64,000 bases of DNA from Henckelia pumila. Lineage: Eukaryota; Streptophyta; Magnoliopsida; Lamiales; Gesneriaceae. The notes under the pieces are model-generated. The model was not told the DNA's origin and made no database searches. It was given only the letters and a program-made list of their open reading frames with translations. The DNA lies in NCBI RefSeq assembly GCF_033568475.1, contig NC_133123.1, positions 4,092,001-4,156,000 on the forward strand, written 5' to 3'. Made by a program: the position numbers and the translations under genes. Positions 1 to 10,931 of the stretch are shown piece after piece. How positions within the stretch are numbered: position 1 is the first letter of the stretch; each line of letters begins with the position of its first letter.

Positions 1-419
1 TTCTTTAAATGCAGACAACTTCCAGGGTCCAAAACTGGTATAAACGGTCGAATGCTTTATCTGTAGCCATTCTGCGTTTTTGCCATTTTAGTGCAACCTG
101 TTGTCTCGATGCAAGAGTCAACAGATCTTCTGATACGCCGGTTCTGCTTTTGATAAAAGATCTTGCAATGAACGTCTTGTCACAAGTATTTGTCTTGAGA
201 TATCTTGATAAGCAGTTGGCATTCTTCCGGTAGATAGATTTATCCTCTGCTGGTTTGAATAACCAGTCGATAGGCTTGTGACTACAACCGGTCGAGAGAC
301 AAAGGCGGTTGACAAGCTTCCGGTAGGAGTTGTAGTAGATTCCTGAAATACAAAAGATTGGCAGCACATTCCTATACAATGAGTTGTTGTTTGTTATCAC
401 CAAAATGTCGGATTCAACA
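1..419 (-). mobile_element. Partial copia LTR cut by the window edge
   Basis: The stretch matches 3951-4369, the inner end of the LTR of the copia element described below, base for base apart from about two substitutions seen by eye. It ends in the same terminal CAACA. What follows at 420 is AT-rich repeat DNA, not the polypurine tract found inside the full element, so 419 is the outer edge of an insertion that extends left of the window. It is either a solo LTR or the right (5') LTR of a second element in the same minus orientation. Short reading frames here also occur in the other LTR copies and are not genes. Confidence 0.9.
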
Positions 420-1935
420 AAGGCCATTAAAATAGAGGTTATAAGTGAAATTATTGAGTATATTTTTACTATAAGCATTTTTTATTTTGGAATTTTGAAT
501 TTATTTTTATTTAATTACTTTAAATATTTTTTTGAAAATATGTCAAAATGCTATATAATTTTACTATATGCATTTGTTTATTTTGCAAAAATTTTAATAT
601 ACTATTTTTATGACAAAAAATTATTCCTTGCTTAAACAATATATTATTATAAAATTTATATTAGAGTATTATAAATATATGGACAAAAGGGAAAAAAACA
701 TATAAATTATATGTATGACAAATATTTGACACAATTAATAATAAGATAGAACTAAAGTAGAAGTTATATAATTAAATATATGTCATTAAAATAGTAGTTA
801 TAAGTGAAATTATTGTGTATTGCATTTAATTATATCTTTGTTTATTTTGAAAAAAATTTAATATACTATTGTTCGATGAAAATAATCTATTTCTTGCTTA
901 AATAATATTAATATATTATTAAGAAATTTATATTAGAATATTTCAAATACATGGACAAAAGAGAAAAAATATATAAATTATATGTATGACAAATATTTGA
1001 CACAAATAATAATAGGATAAAACTAAGGTGGAAGTTATAGAATTAAATAGAGGCCATTAAGATAGAAGTTATAAGTGAAATTATTGTGTTGTGCATTTTA
1101 CATCTTTGTCCCTATAGTTTTTGTAATTTTACAAATATAACCCTCATTATTATCCCATTTATATAGAATAAAAGGGTAAATATGTGAATTAAATAGATGT
1201 CATTAAAATAGAAGTTATAAATGAAATTATTGTGTATTGCATTTAATTATATCTTTGTTTATTTTGCAAAAAATTTAATATACTATTGTTCGATAAAAAT
1301 AATCTATTCCTTGCTTAAATAATATTAATATATTATTAAGAAATTTATATTAGAATATTTCAAATTACATGGACTAAAGAGAAAAAAAAATATAAATTAT
1401 ATGTATGACAAATATTTGACACAATTAATGATAGGATAAAACTAAAGTGGAAGTTATTGAATTAAATAGAGACCATTAAAATAAAATTTAAATAGATGTC
1501 ATTAAAATAGAAGTTATAAATGAAATTATTGTGTATTGCATTTAATTATATCTTTGTTTATTTTGCAAAAAATTTAATATACTATTATTCGATGAAAATA
1601 ATCTATTCCTTGATTAAATAATATTAATATATTATTAAAAAATTTATATTAGAATATTTCAAATTACATGGACTAAAGAGAAAAAAAAATATAAATTATA
1701 TGTATGACAAATATTTGACACAATTAATAATATGATAAAACTAAAGTGGAAGTTGTTGAATTAAATAGAGACCATTAAAATAGAATTTATAGGTGAAATT
1801 ATTGTGTTGTGCATTTTACATTTTTGTCCCTATCTTTTTTGTAATTTTACAAATATAACCAGCATTATTATCCTCTTTATATAAAATAAAAGGGTAAATA
1901 TGTATATACACAATGTAAAACTTTGTCATGTATTC
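420..1935. repeat. AT-rich array of diverged 300-420 bp direct repeats
   Basis: A block beginning with a CCATTAAAATAG-like or TCATTAAAATAG-like core and running into GAAATTATTGTGT recurs near 421, 783, 1047, 1198, 1497 and 1773. The spacing is about 150 to 420 bases, because some units carry an extra block containing TTTGTCCCTAT and ATAACCCTCATTATTATCC-like sequence. No reading frame of note is present. A further copy lies right of the copia insertion at about 24951-25310. Confidence 0.7.
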
Positions 1936-2643
1936 ACACAATTATTTACTATATTGGATTACATCTTTTAAAATTTTTAATAAAATTGTTAGCTCTCTTC
2001 GGAATAAATTCTTTTAAACCAAATTATTTACTTTATTCTGATAATATTTTTTAAATAAAATCTTACATGCATGAAATAAGTGATCTTGATTAAGTATCAA
2101 TTAGAGGAGCAAACAACCAATCTTAATTAATTATCAATTACAGCAGCAAACTACCGAATTTAGTGGATAATTTAGTTGAGAAAAATGGGTGGGCCATGAG
2201 AACAATGTGTGCTTCCCCCATTTATTTTGGTTTTATTTATTACTATTAACCATCCAGATTTTATAGTGCTCTAATTAATATTTAATTATTAATTATTCAT
2301 TACAGAACATATAATGTTTTAATGGTTAATTCACTTAAAATTTCACATACATCCTTCTCAACTTACCAAATTATTGACTTCTCCTGGATTAAATTTTTCC
2401 TTCAAATATTACATCCTTTATTGTGGTTTTATTTCTTTAATATGAACAATCCAAATTATGACCCTATTTTTTTAAGTCTATAGATTCTCCTGCCTTTTGG
2501 ATTTGAAAATATGTATTCTAAATCTAACGTTAACAACGGTTATTGGATTTGAATAAGTCCACGATTCTTTAAATTGAGTTATATTTGCCATATTTTATTT
2601 TGGTTTCTTCCTTAATTAAACACAAATCAGCTCTTAAATATAG
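1936..2643. other. AT-rich intergenic DNA, nothing recognised
   Basis: No coding frame, RNA gene or clear repeat boundary could be supported. Short motifs such as AATTA runs are consistent with plain intergenic DNA. Confidence 0.5.
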
Positions 2644-2814
2644 AACGTAAAATTTGTAGATAATAAATGAAAAGACACACGCATATATATCATTTTTATT
2701 TTGATTAATATAAATAATAATATTATAACATAGATAAACCTAAAAATATCTTTTAATATATATTTTTAATATATATTATTTTTGAATATATAATTTATCA
2801 ATCATTATATATGC
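2644..2814 (+). repeat. 171-bp dispersed repeat, left copy
   Basis: This segment is nearly identical and in the same orientation to 24518-24688, on the other side of the copia insertion. Both begin AACGTAAAATTTGTAGATAA and end near ATCAATCATTATATAT. Confidence 0.75.
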
Positions 2815-3004
2815 AATTTTTACTATAATCATTTATTTATTTTCCAAAACTTTTTATTAATATACTATTTGAAACAAATTTGGATTTTTGGATTTTTTTT
2901 CTATTTATTTAAAATATTTTATCAGAATTTGTCAAAATGCTATATAATTTTTACGAGTAAAAATTTATTTTAGTACATGAACTATTGATAAAATGTCAAA
3001 TTGG

Positions 3005-3068
3005 TACATGAACTATTGAAAATAGTTTAATTGGTATATGATCAAACTCAAAAGTCAATTTTACCATT
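3005..3068 (+). repeat. Left arm of an inverted repeat flanking the copia element
   Basis: The segment around GAACTATTGAAAATAG through AAAGTCAATTTTACC is the imperfect reverse complement of 24888-24949. The two arms face each other across the copia insertion. This suggests that the copia element landed in an older element with terminal inverted repeats. No family was identified. Confidence 0.55.
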
Positions 3069-3116
3069 TACTTAAATTGTTTTTAAGTTGAATATTGTTA
3101 TTAAATTGATTAATTA

Positions 3117-3121
3117 AACTA
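3117..3121. repeat. Target-site duplication AACTA, left copy
   Basis: The five bases directly before the copia LTR are AACTA. The same five bases follow the right LTR at 24388-24392, which fixes both outer edges of the element. Confidence 0.93.
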
Positions 3122-4369
3122 TGTTGGGATCGGTTCAGAGGGTAGAGGGGGGGTGAATACACTCTGAAACTTATTTTTTTTCTTTTCAAAATGATCAAGT
3201 GAAGTTTAGTTCACTTAATCTGTTTTCTCAACTTCTAAAACGGTTTGAACAACTTAAATAGTGCGGAAATAGTTCAGAGGTTTTAGTGATGCAAAGGCAA
3301 GTTATAACACGATGTATGAGCAATATATAAGATAAATATGCAGTAAAGACTAAGGCACGATTTATGGAAGTTCGAAGGCCTAATCCTTCTACGTCTCCCC
3401 TTCTTCCACTTAGGAAGGAATTCACTAGAAGACTTTGGTTATTACAACGTCTTGCAATACACCCACTTCAGACTTAGGACTTATCCAATGCCTAATCCGA
3501 AACTCCTAGATTTACACAGATAAGATTCTCAGTTCTTATCAGACTGGTGGAAGCTTTCAGAGTAGCTTCAAGTCTCTTCAATAATGAATACAGTCCGGTT
3601 GAACTTCTCAAACTGCAGAGCGGTCGAGAGGCTTGGAAACCCTAGGATGATCCTTGAAGATCAGATATGTAAACTGTAGGCGAGGGTTTATTTGAGCAGC
3701 AAGTGAATGATCTTGTAAGTGTGCTCAAGTATTGCTTCAGTATATCAGATGAGGACTTCTGATAGTATTCAAGTGATTGAGTTGATTGAGATTTTTCGTG
3801 TTGCTTGTCTTCTTCTTGTCACTTCTTGAGCAATCTTCCCTTTATATAGGTCAATCAACAACGTCTTTATTTTGAACGTTCTGATGCTGCATTGAATGCA
3901 CATTTAATGCTTCATAAATGCATTGATAATTCTACATGAAGATCGTACACTTCTTTAAATGCAGACAACTTCCAGGGTCCAAAACTGGTATAAACGGTCG
4001 AATGCTTTATCTGTAGCCATTCTGCGTTTTTGCCATTTTAGTGAAACCTGTTGTCTCGATGCAAGAGTCAACAGATCTTCTGATACGCCGGTTCTGCTTT
4101 TGATAAAAGATCTTGCAATGAACGTCTTGTCACAAGTATTTGTCTTGAGATATCTTGATAAGCAGTTGGCATTCTTCCGGTAGATAGATTTATCCTCTGC
4201 TGGTTTGAATAACCAGTCGATAGGCTTGTGACTGCAACCGGTCGAGAGACAAAGGCGGTTGACAAGCTTCCGGTAGGAGTTGTAGTAGATTCCTGAAATA
4301 CAAAAGATTGGCAGCACATTCCTATACAATGAGTTGTTGTTTGTTATCACCAAAATGTCGGATTCAACA
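3122..4369 (-). repeat. Copia 3' LTR
   Basis: The 1248-bp LTR lies at the left of the element, which is the 3' side because the coding domains run on the minus strand. It contains a TATA-like TATATAAA on the minus strand at 3842-3849 and three copies of the heptamer CGGTCGA at 3621, 3995 and 4239. Small reading frames in it recur in the other LTRs and are not considered genes. Confidence 0.93.
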
Positions 4370-4384
4370 ATTTCCCCCTTTTTG
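4370..4384 (-). other. Copia polypurine tract
   Basis: Read on the minus strand, a purine run with five consecutive G directly abuts the 3' LTR. It is the expected primer for plus-strand DNA synthesis. Confidence 0.85.
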
Positions 4385-4546
4385 GTGATGACAAAACTTA
4401 AGTGCTCCGAAAACAATATGAAAGCATTAAAATGAACTTCATTGAGAGAATGAATTTCATTAATTACAATAAGCATTCTTATTACACCTACTGAAGAAAA
4501 AACAAAATGAGATACAGCTGCGATAAGTAAAGAAGAGACAAGTTGT

Positions 4547-4810
4547 TCATCTTTTGAACCAACTGGCTCCTCCTGACCTATCGCCTTCTCTTCTTCTTCT
4601 GTCGGCTTCTTCCTTTCTTCTGGATTCTTCTTCACGTCTTCTTGCCTCTGCTGCTCTTCGTTGCTCTTCTTCCCCCTTTTTGGCATCACCTTGGTTGAGT
4701 CGAAGGATGATCTCAGTGAGTTGAGTGCCAAGGCAGGCTTGCATAGTATCAATTTTTGCATCTATTTGAGCAATTAGAGTAGCTTGCATAGTGTCCATCC
4801 GATCATTCAA
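4547..4810 (-). pseudogene. Coiled-coil tail of the copia extra reading frame
   Basis: The 87-residue frame starts with a heptad-like stretch (MNDRMDTMQATLIAQIDAK) and continues with a highly charged Glu/Arg/Lys-rich helix ending in GGASWFKR. It is on the same strand as the extra ORF at 4815-7325 but in another frame, directly after it. The simplest reading is that it is the C-terminal part of the same protein, separated by a frameshift. Its role is unknown. A separate small ORF cannot be excluded. Confidence 0.5.
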
Positions 4811-4814
4811 CTGC

Positions 4815-7325
4815 CTATGAAGGCGGTTTTCGGATCTGACAACTTGTTCGGAGACGGTAGAGAGCGTTTTGATTTGAGTGCGATGATGGCACTATCTCTT
4901 TGGACAGATGAGCAAGGTCGCTAGACACGGTCTCAAAATGCCGAATCATCGTCGTGCGTGAATTGTCAACCCATGAGGATGTGTTTGTGATGGCTTGTGA
5001 AAAGGATCGAACTGTTTGCAGGAGCTCATGAAGCCTATTCATCAATGTGTGATCCAGAGCTGCTGTCATGGCTTCAATATATGAGTCATCAGTCTGAAGC
5101 ATTTGACTCTGTGTGTCATTCCTTGGTGAAGCCGGGCCAGACTCAAGATGATGTGATGCTGGTGATCTGGCTGGTGAGCTAGCTGATGGACCTTCCAATA
5201 GTGATACAGTTGGAGATGTAGGGGTCTCGACTGCAGCCAAGATGGTTGGTGGAGTAGCAGGATCAGCACTCGGTTCATCCATTAGGAGATCTTCCACAAA
5301 CTTTTCAGTAGATGGAGACGGTTGAAGTGCTGGGTCAGCATCAGTCACTGGCTGTTCTGGAGGTGCAAGTGATACAATAGTGTTTGGTATCTCTGTTGGG
5401 GGCACTACTGCTTCACTGCTGCAAGGAGCCTCTGTCACAGAGGTGACAGGAATTTCTTGTTCAATCACTTCTAAAAAATCTTGTAGACGACTGGGAGAGG
5501 TGTGAGCGGTCGCCGCTGGAGATGAGTGAGCAGTCACAGCTGCTTCCGGTTGAATTACTGCTTGGACTACGGTTGAGGCGGGGTCGACCGATGAAGATGC
5601 TGCCACAATCGATCCTAGAGCGGATGACTGAAACAGGTCAGCAGTGATGAGACCGGTCAGAATCCCATCTGAAAGAGTAATAGCAGAGACGTCTTCTTCA
5701 CCCTGACCTTGGGTAAGAAAAGTCTTCATCATCACCTGTGCTTCCAGTCCATAAGCCTGTATACAAGCTGCTGAAGCTGTCGTCTTTACGTTGTTAAGAG
5801 ATTGGAAGTGCTGAAGTAGTTGAGTGATTTGACGTAGACTATTCTGTAGTCCAGTCAAAATCACAAAGTCATCGGTGGCGGTAGGACTCTTGGATTTGAA
5901 GTTCTTGACACGCTCATTAATCAACAGAGATATCAGGCTTCCTCGAAGCTTCAAGTCGATGAGCTGTCTTCTTCCCAGAGCCTCCACGATGTCTTCAGTG
6001 TCAGCAAAAAGAAGCATCTTCTGCTCAATAACGTTCAGAGCTTTTCACTTAGGAAATAGTTGAGCAAGCGTCAGGTGAGTACGGGAATGATGCCATCTGT
6101 CAAAGAGCTGTAGGTGACGCTTGACAGTGCGGAGAACGTGAGAGATGATCAAGTAGAGCTCTACAGTAGCTGCTGGTTGAGCCTTAGGTGAGTAGATCAT
6201 CACACCTTTCCCTTTGTCCTTGGGATCAGCGAGAGTGACCTTTGGAGTTGATGAGGCACCTTCCATGATTATCGCACCCTTGGTAGGACGTGGAGCAGTA
6301 GTAGCAGTAGTGGTAGTAGTCTCGACCGTTGGCAAAATTGGTGTTGGAACGGTAGGAGCAAGTCCAGAAAGGGACTTTAACTTCTTGTGCTGCCTCTTCT
6401 TCTCGCCCGCAGGCGTGGATGGCACAGCTGCTTTGGAGACAGAAGGAGATGACTTGCTGAAGGCTTGAATCAGTGGAACGTTCTCACGTGATTCTTCTTC
6501 AGAGTCAGACTCTATGATAAGTTGACGCTTGGCAGATTTCTTGGTATGGGCTGGTTTGGCCACTACCGGGACTGTTGAAAGCAGTTGAGTGACAGCAACA
6601 ACACTTGCGGTTGAAGGCAGAGTGTCGACCGCAACCTCTTTCTTGTTCAGAAACTTGAAGATTGTAGACTTGTTGAGCCATTTGGTGGGATGCAGAGGCT
6701 CAGTCTTGGAGAAGTCTACTCCAAGGACGCTCAAGGTGTGGCAAATTTGCAGAGCAAATCCCTCGGATTGCCCTTTTCCCCTGATCATTTCACATAAAGT
6801 AGTGAACAATATGTCTGACCAGTTGATGTTGATTTTGGAGGCGATACAAGCCATGTATTGGAATTTTTCCATCGTCACCTTGTCGTACGATCCAGCCTTG
6901 GCAAGAAGATTCTTGGCCACGATGTTGGTCAATAGCCTGAATGGAGCTTTAAGAGATGTCTTCTGAGCCGGCAGTTTGATCGGAGCATCAGTGGTTGAGA
7001 ATTCCTTCAACCAGTATGAGCAGTTACCATCGGGAAGATCCGCGCATTTTGTCAAACCCCTGGAGGTCAGATCAAATGTGCTGGCGAAGAAATTTTGATT
7101 GAAGGAGTAGGACTCTGTCCGGATCAAGCATTTGACAGTCCCATGCTCGATTTGAGCGGTTGCAAAGAACTCCTTCAAGACAGGCAGATCGCAGATGGCG
7201 CTGCTTCCCAAAAACTTCTTCAGTTCAGAGGCTTCAAGCATGGTGAAGACCTCAGTGATTCCTGCATTGTTTGCCTCAATAACGGAATCAAAGTTGATTG
7301 CAAGACAAGTCTTCTGGATCGACAT
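4815..7325 (-). pseudogene. Extra 3' ORF of the copia element (env-position protein), interrupted by one stop
   Basis: Two long frames (7325-6045, 426 aa; 6017-4815, 400 aa) share one reading frame and are divided by a single TGA near 6046, so the original product had more than 830 residues. The N-terminal third is a compact domain with Cys and aromatic residues, resembling the plant transposon-associated proteins often annotated as putative plant transposon protein. The middle is Ser/Thr/Pro/Ala-rich and low in complexity. The last part has Leu-rich helical stretches (for example RQITQLLQHFQSLNN). No signal peptide or membrane segment was seen, so there is no direct evidence for an envelope role. 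It sits between pol and the polypurine tract, where SIRE elements carry an env-like gene. A TATA box lies 124 bases upstream of its ATG. Confidence 0.7.
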
Positions 7326-7448
7326 GATAGCTGTAGATAAGAACTCGAGCAGAGAGTAAGCAAAAGCTTGATAGTAATACGATAGAACTTTTAATGCAAT
7401 ATGAAAGCTTTAGCAACGGTGAAAGGTTGATATACGAGTGTAAAGAAG

Positions 7449-7456
7449 TATATATA
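7449..7456 (-). promoter_or_regulatory. TATA box upstream of the copia extra ORF
   Basis: The minus strand reads CCTATATATAC, ending about 124 bases before the ATG at 7325. The context CCTATATA is shared with the TATA motif in the LTRs. The spacing suits a separate promoter for the extra ORF; this is inference without transcript data. Confidence 0.45.
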
Positions 7457-7688
7457 GGAACCTATGGGCCATATGGTGATGTCATGAAAAGTATTTTTGA
7501 AATTCAAAAAGTTTTGAAGAGTATAATCACCGCGCCCAATCAATGTCATTTGGTTCAAAGCACAAAGCTGCTAATACGGAGCCTGTCAGAGACTAGCTAA
7601 AGGCGGATGATATGCCAACATTTATGGCAATGTAACAGCTAAGCTATTAACGTCATACTAGCAATCATTCCCCCTAAAAACATGCATA

Positions 7689-10600
7689 CTAACTTAGATC
7701 TACTAAACCAAGAATATTTCGAAAATATGAAAACTTAGCGTCCGGTAAAGGCTTGGTGAATATGTCTGCTGCTTGCTGATCGGTAGAGATGTATTCCAGC
7801 CTGATTTCCTTCTTTAAGACATGATCTCGGATAAAGTGATGCCTGACATCAATGTGCTTTGTCCTAGAGTGCATCACTAGATTGTGAGTGATGGCTATGG
7901 CACTTGTATTGTCACAGTAGATTGGAGCTTCACTCGACCGGATTCCATAATCATTAAGCTGCTGTTGAATCCAGAGTATTTGAGCACAATAGCTGCCAGC
8001 AGCAAGGTATTCTGATTCGGCGGTCGAGGTAGCAATTGATGTCTGCTTCTTACTTGACCACGAAATTAGTCTATCTCCAAGGAATTGACATATTCCACTT
8101 GTACTTTTGCGATCAATTCTACAACCTGCGTAAAATAGCCAATAAGATTAAGATTTGAATCTTTGGGATACCAAAGACCCACATTAGTAGTTCCTTTAAT
8201 ATATTTAATTATTCGTTTGGCGGCAATGAAATGAGATTGCTTAGGTGCTGCTTGAAATCTAGCACATAAACAAACTGAATACATGATATCCGGTCGACTG
8301 GCAGTCAAATAAAGCACTGAGCCAATAAGGCCTCGATACATTGTTACCTCGACCGGGATTCCCCCTTCATCTTTATCAAGCTTGATTGATGTACTCATGG
8401 GGGTAGATACAGTTGAGCACTGTTCCATTCCAAACTTCTTTACCAATTCCTTGACATACTTGGATTGATTGATAAATATTCCAGTTTCAAGTTGCTTCAC
8501 TTGCAATCCAAGAAAGAAATTTAGCTCGCCCATCATGCTCATTTCAAATTTCTCCTGCATCATCTTAGAGAACTTTGAGCACAACTTGGGGTTAGTTGAC
8601 CCAAATATAATGTCATCAACATAAATTTGTACTAGTAACACATGATCACCTTTTACAAATTTAAACAAGGTCTTATCGACCGTTCCAATTTGGAAATCAT
8701 GTTCCAGTAAAAATTTTAGTAATGTATCATACCATGCACGCAGTGCTTGTTTTAATCCATAGAGGGCTTTGTCAAGTTTATAGATATGTTGAGGATGAGT
8801 AGGATTGACAAAACCTGGTGGTTGTTCAACGTACACCTCTTCTTGAAGTAGACCATTGAGGAATGCAGACTTGACATCCATTTGATAAACTTTAAAGTCC
8901 TTGAAAGCTGCATAGGCAAGAAAGATGCGGATTGCTTCTAGTCTTGCAACTGGCGCGAAGGATTCCTCAAAGTCTATGCCTTCTTCTTGTCTGAATCCTT
9001 GTGCAACAATCCGAGCTTTGTTACGCACAACAGTGCCATGTTCATCGAGCTTGTTACGAAACACCCATCTAGTTCCAATCACATTTTGATTTTCCGGTCG
9101 AGGAACTAGATGTGAATTGATTCAACTCTTCTTGCATAGCTTCAATCCAGCTGGCATCTGATAGAGCTTCATCTATCTTCTTGGGCTCTACCTGAGATAT
9201 GAAAGCTGCATGCAAGAATTCATTAATCATTTGACCACGTGTTTTTCGAGGAGCAGAAGGGTCACCTATGACCAACCCAGGTGGATGATCTTTGTTCCAC
9301 CTAAAATAATTCCCTAAAGGGTTGTCATCAATTGGTTGACGAACGTCCTCGTTTACTGGATCATCATTGGCAGGAGGATCGTTATCAACCGGTGGATCCT
9401 CTTCTGGCCTTGTTTGATCACACACGGTAGAGGAAACTGGATCATCCTTCTTTGGAGGATATGGATCACTGTCACTATCTTCCTGTAAATTTGTGTTTTC
9501 CAGTCTATGACTCAGATCATTTATGCTCCCTTGAGTTTGTTCTGTACAAATAGTAGATTCATCAAAAACAACATGAATGGTTTCCTCGACCGTTAGTGAT
9601 CTTTGATTGAACACTCGATAAGCTCTGCTAACGGCTGAGTAACCAATAAAAGTTCCTTCGTCTGCTTTGGCATCGAAGGCTGTCAAATGATTTTTGCCAT
9701 TGTTGTGGATAAAGCATTTGCACCCAAAAATTTTGAAGTATGAAATATCAGGTTTTGTGCCATTTCAGATCTCATATGGAGTTTTGTTAAATCGTTTATT
9801 AATCATAGATCTGTTTTGAGTATAGCAAGCTGTGTTAACTGCTTCTGCCCAAAGCCTTTGAGAAACATTTGAATCAACAATCATAGTTCTGGCTACTTCT
9901 TTTAAAGTACGGTTCCTTCTTTCAGCCACCCCATTTTGCTGTGGGGATCTAGCAGCTGACAACTCATGTTTGATTCCCTGATCATCTAGATAAGTCATAA
10001 GAGTGGTGTTTAAAAATTCAGTCCCTCTATCACTCATGATTCTATCTATCACAGTAGATTGTTCATTTTGCAAGCGTTTAAAAAGCTTAATCAGGTGAGG
10101 TGCAGTTTGATCTTTTGAAGAGAGAAAGATGACCCAAGTAAATCGAGAAAAGTCATCTATAACAACAAGAACATATCTCATTCCCCCTATGCTTCTTACT
10201 GGTATAGGACCAAATAGGTCCATGTGAAGTAAATCTAAGCATTTGGAAGAAGACATACACCCTTTAGTTTTAAAGGTTGCTCTCACCTGCTTTCCTAGTT
10301 GACAAGCAGGACAAACTTTGTCTTTTATAAAATCTCCTTCAGGAAGACCAGAAACCAAATCATGCTTCCTCAAGTTAGAAATGGACTTAAAATTTAGATG
10401 ATTTAACCGCTTATGCCACAACCAATGTTTATCATGATGAGCAGTAAGACAAGTAGGTGAAGAAATATGTGAGCAAGACCAGTTTACCTTGTAGGTGTTT
10501 AGGTCTCTTACACCAGTCATAAGAGTCTCACCTTTGTCATTTTTTATGATGCAAGTGTGTTTGTGAAACTCGACCGAATGATCATTGTCACATAGTTGAC

Positions 10601-10895
10601 TAATACTTATCAAATTATAGCACAGTTTGTCAACAAGCAACACATCTTTAATAATGATGTTACCATGGATAATCTTACCCTTACCCACGGTTTTACCTTT
10701 GGAGTTGTCTCCAAAGCTGATCTTTGGTCCTTTGCACAGCACAACTTCTGTTAGAAGTTCTGGATTCCCTGTCATGTGTCGTGAGCAACCACTATCTAAG
10801 TACCAGGTAGTGTCCTTGATAGAAGTGGTCTTCTCGCCCGTTTGGACTTTTAGTACCTGCAAAAAGTGAAGAACTTTTGGTACCCATATCTAGTA
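7689..10895 (-). pseudogene. pol: Copia pol (protease, integrase, reverse transcriptase, RNase H), degenerate
   Basis: The protease motif DSGCSRHMTG is near 10790. It is followed by a pre-integrase zinc region (HKRLNHL, then CPACQLGKQ) and the integrase core with DLFGP, DRGTEF and an Asn-Gly-Val-Ala-Glu motif (10862-9765). An in-frame TGA near 9765 interrupts integrase, and the frame resumes at 9686-9069. A deletion near 9105 shifts the frame into reverse transcriptase (9082-8066), which has VDDIIFGS and the YVDD active site. Another small deletion near 8130 shifts the frame again and removes the first acidic residues of RNase H. The remaining RNase H, with AESEY and HIDVRHHF, reads on to 7689. 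The element therefore has no functional pol, although the domains are easily recognised and the substitution load is modest. Confidence 0.93.
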
Positions 10896-10931
10896 GGGTC
10901 CAGGTCGGATTAGCCCTTTCGGGACCCACAC

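Noticed and set aside
3955-4761. 268-codon minus frame crossing the copia 3' LTR edge
   Set aside because: It runs through the polypurine tract and LTR boundary and overlaps the coiled-coil frame; parts recur in every LTR copy.
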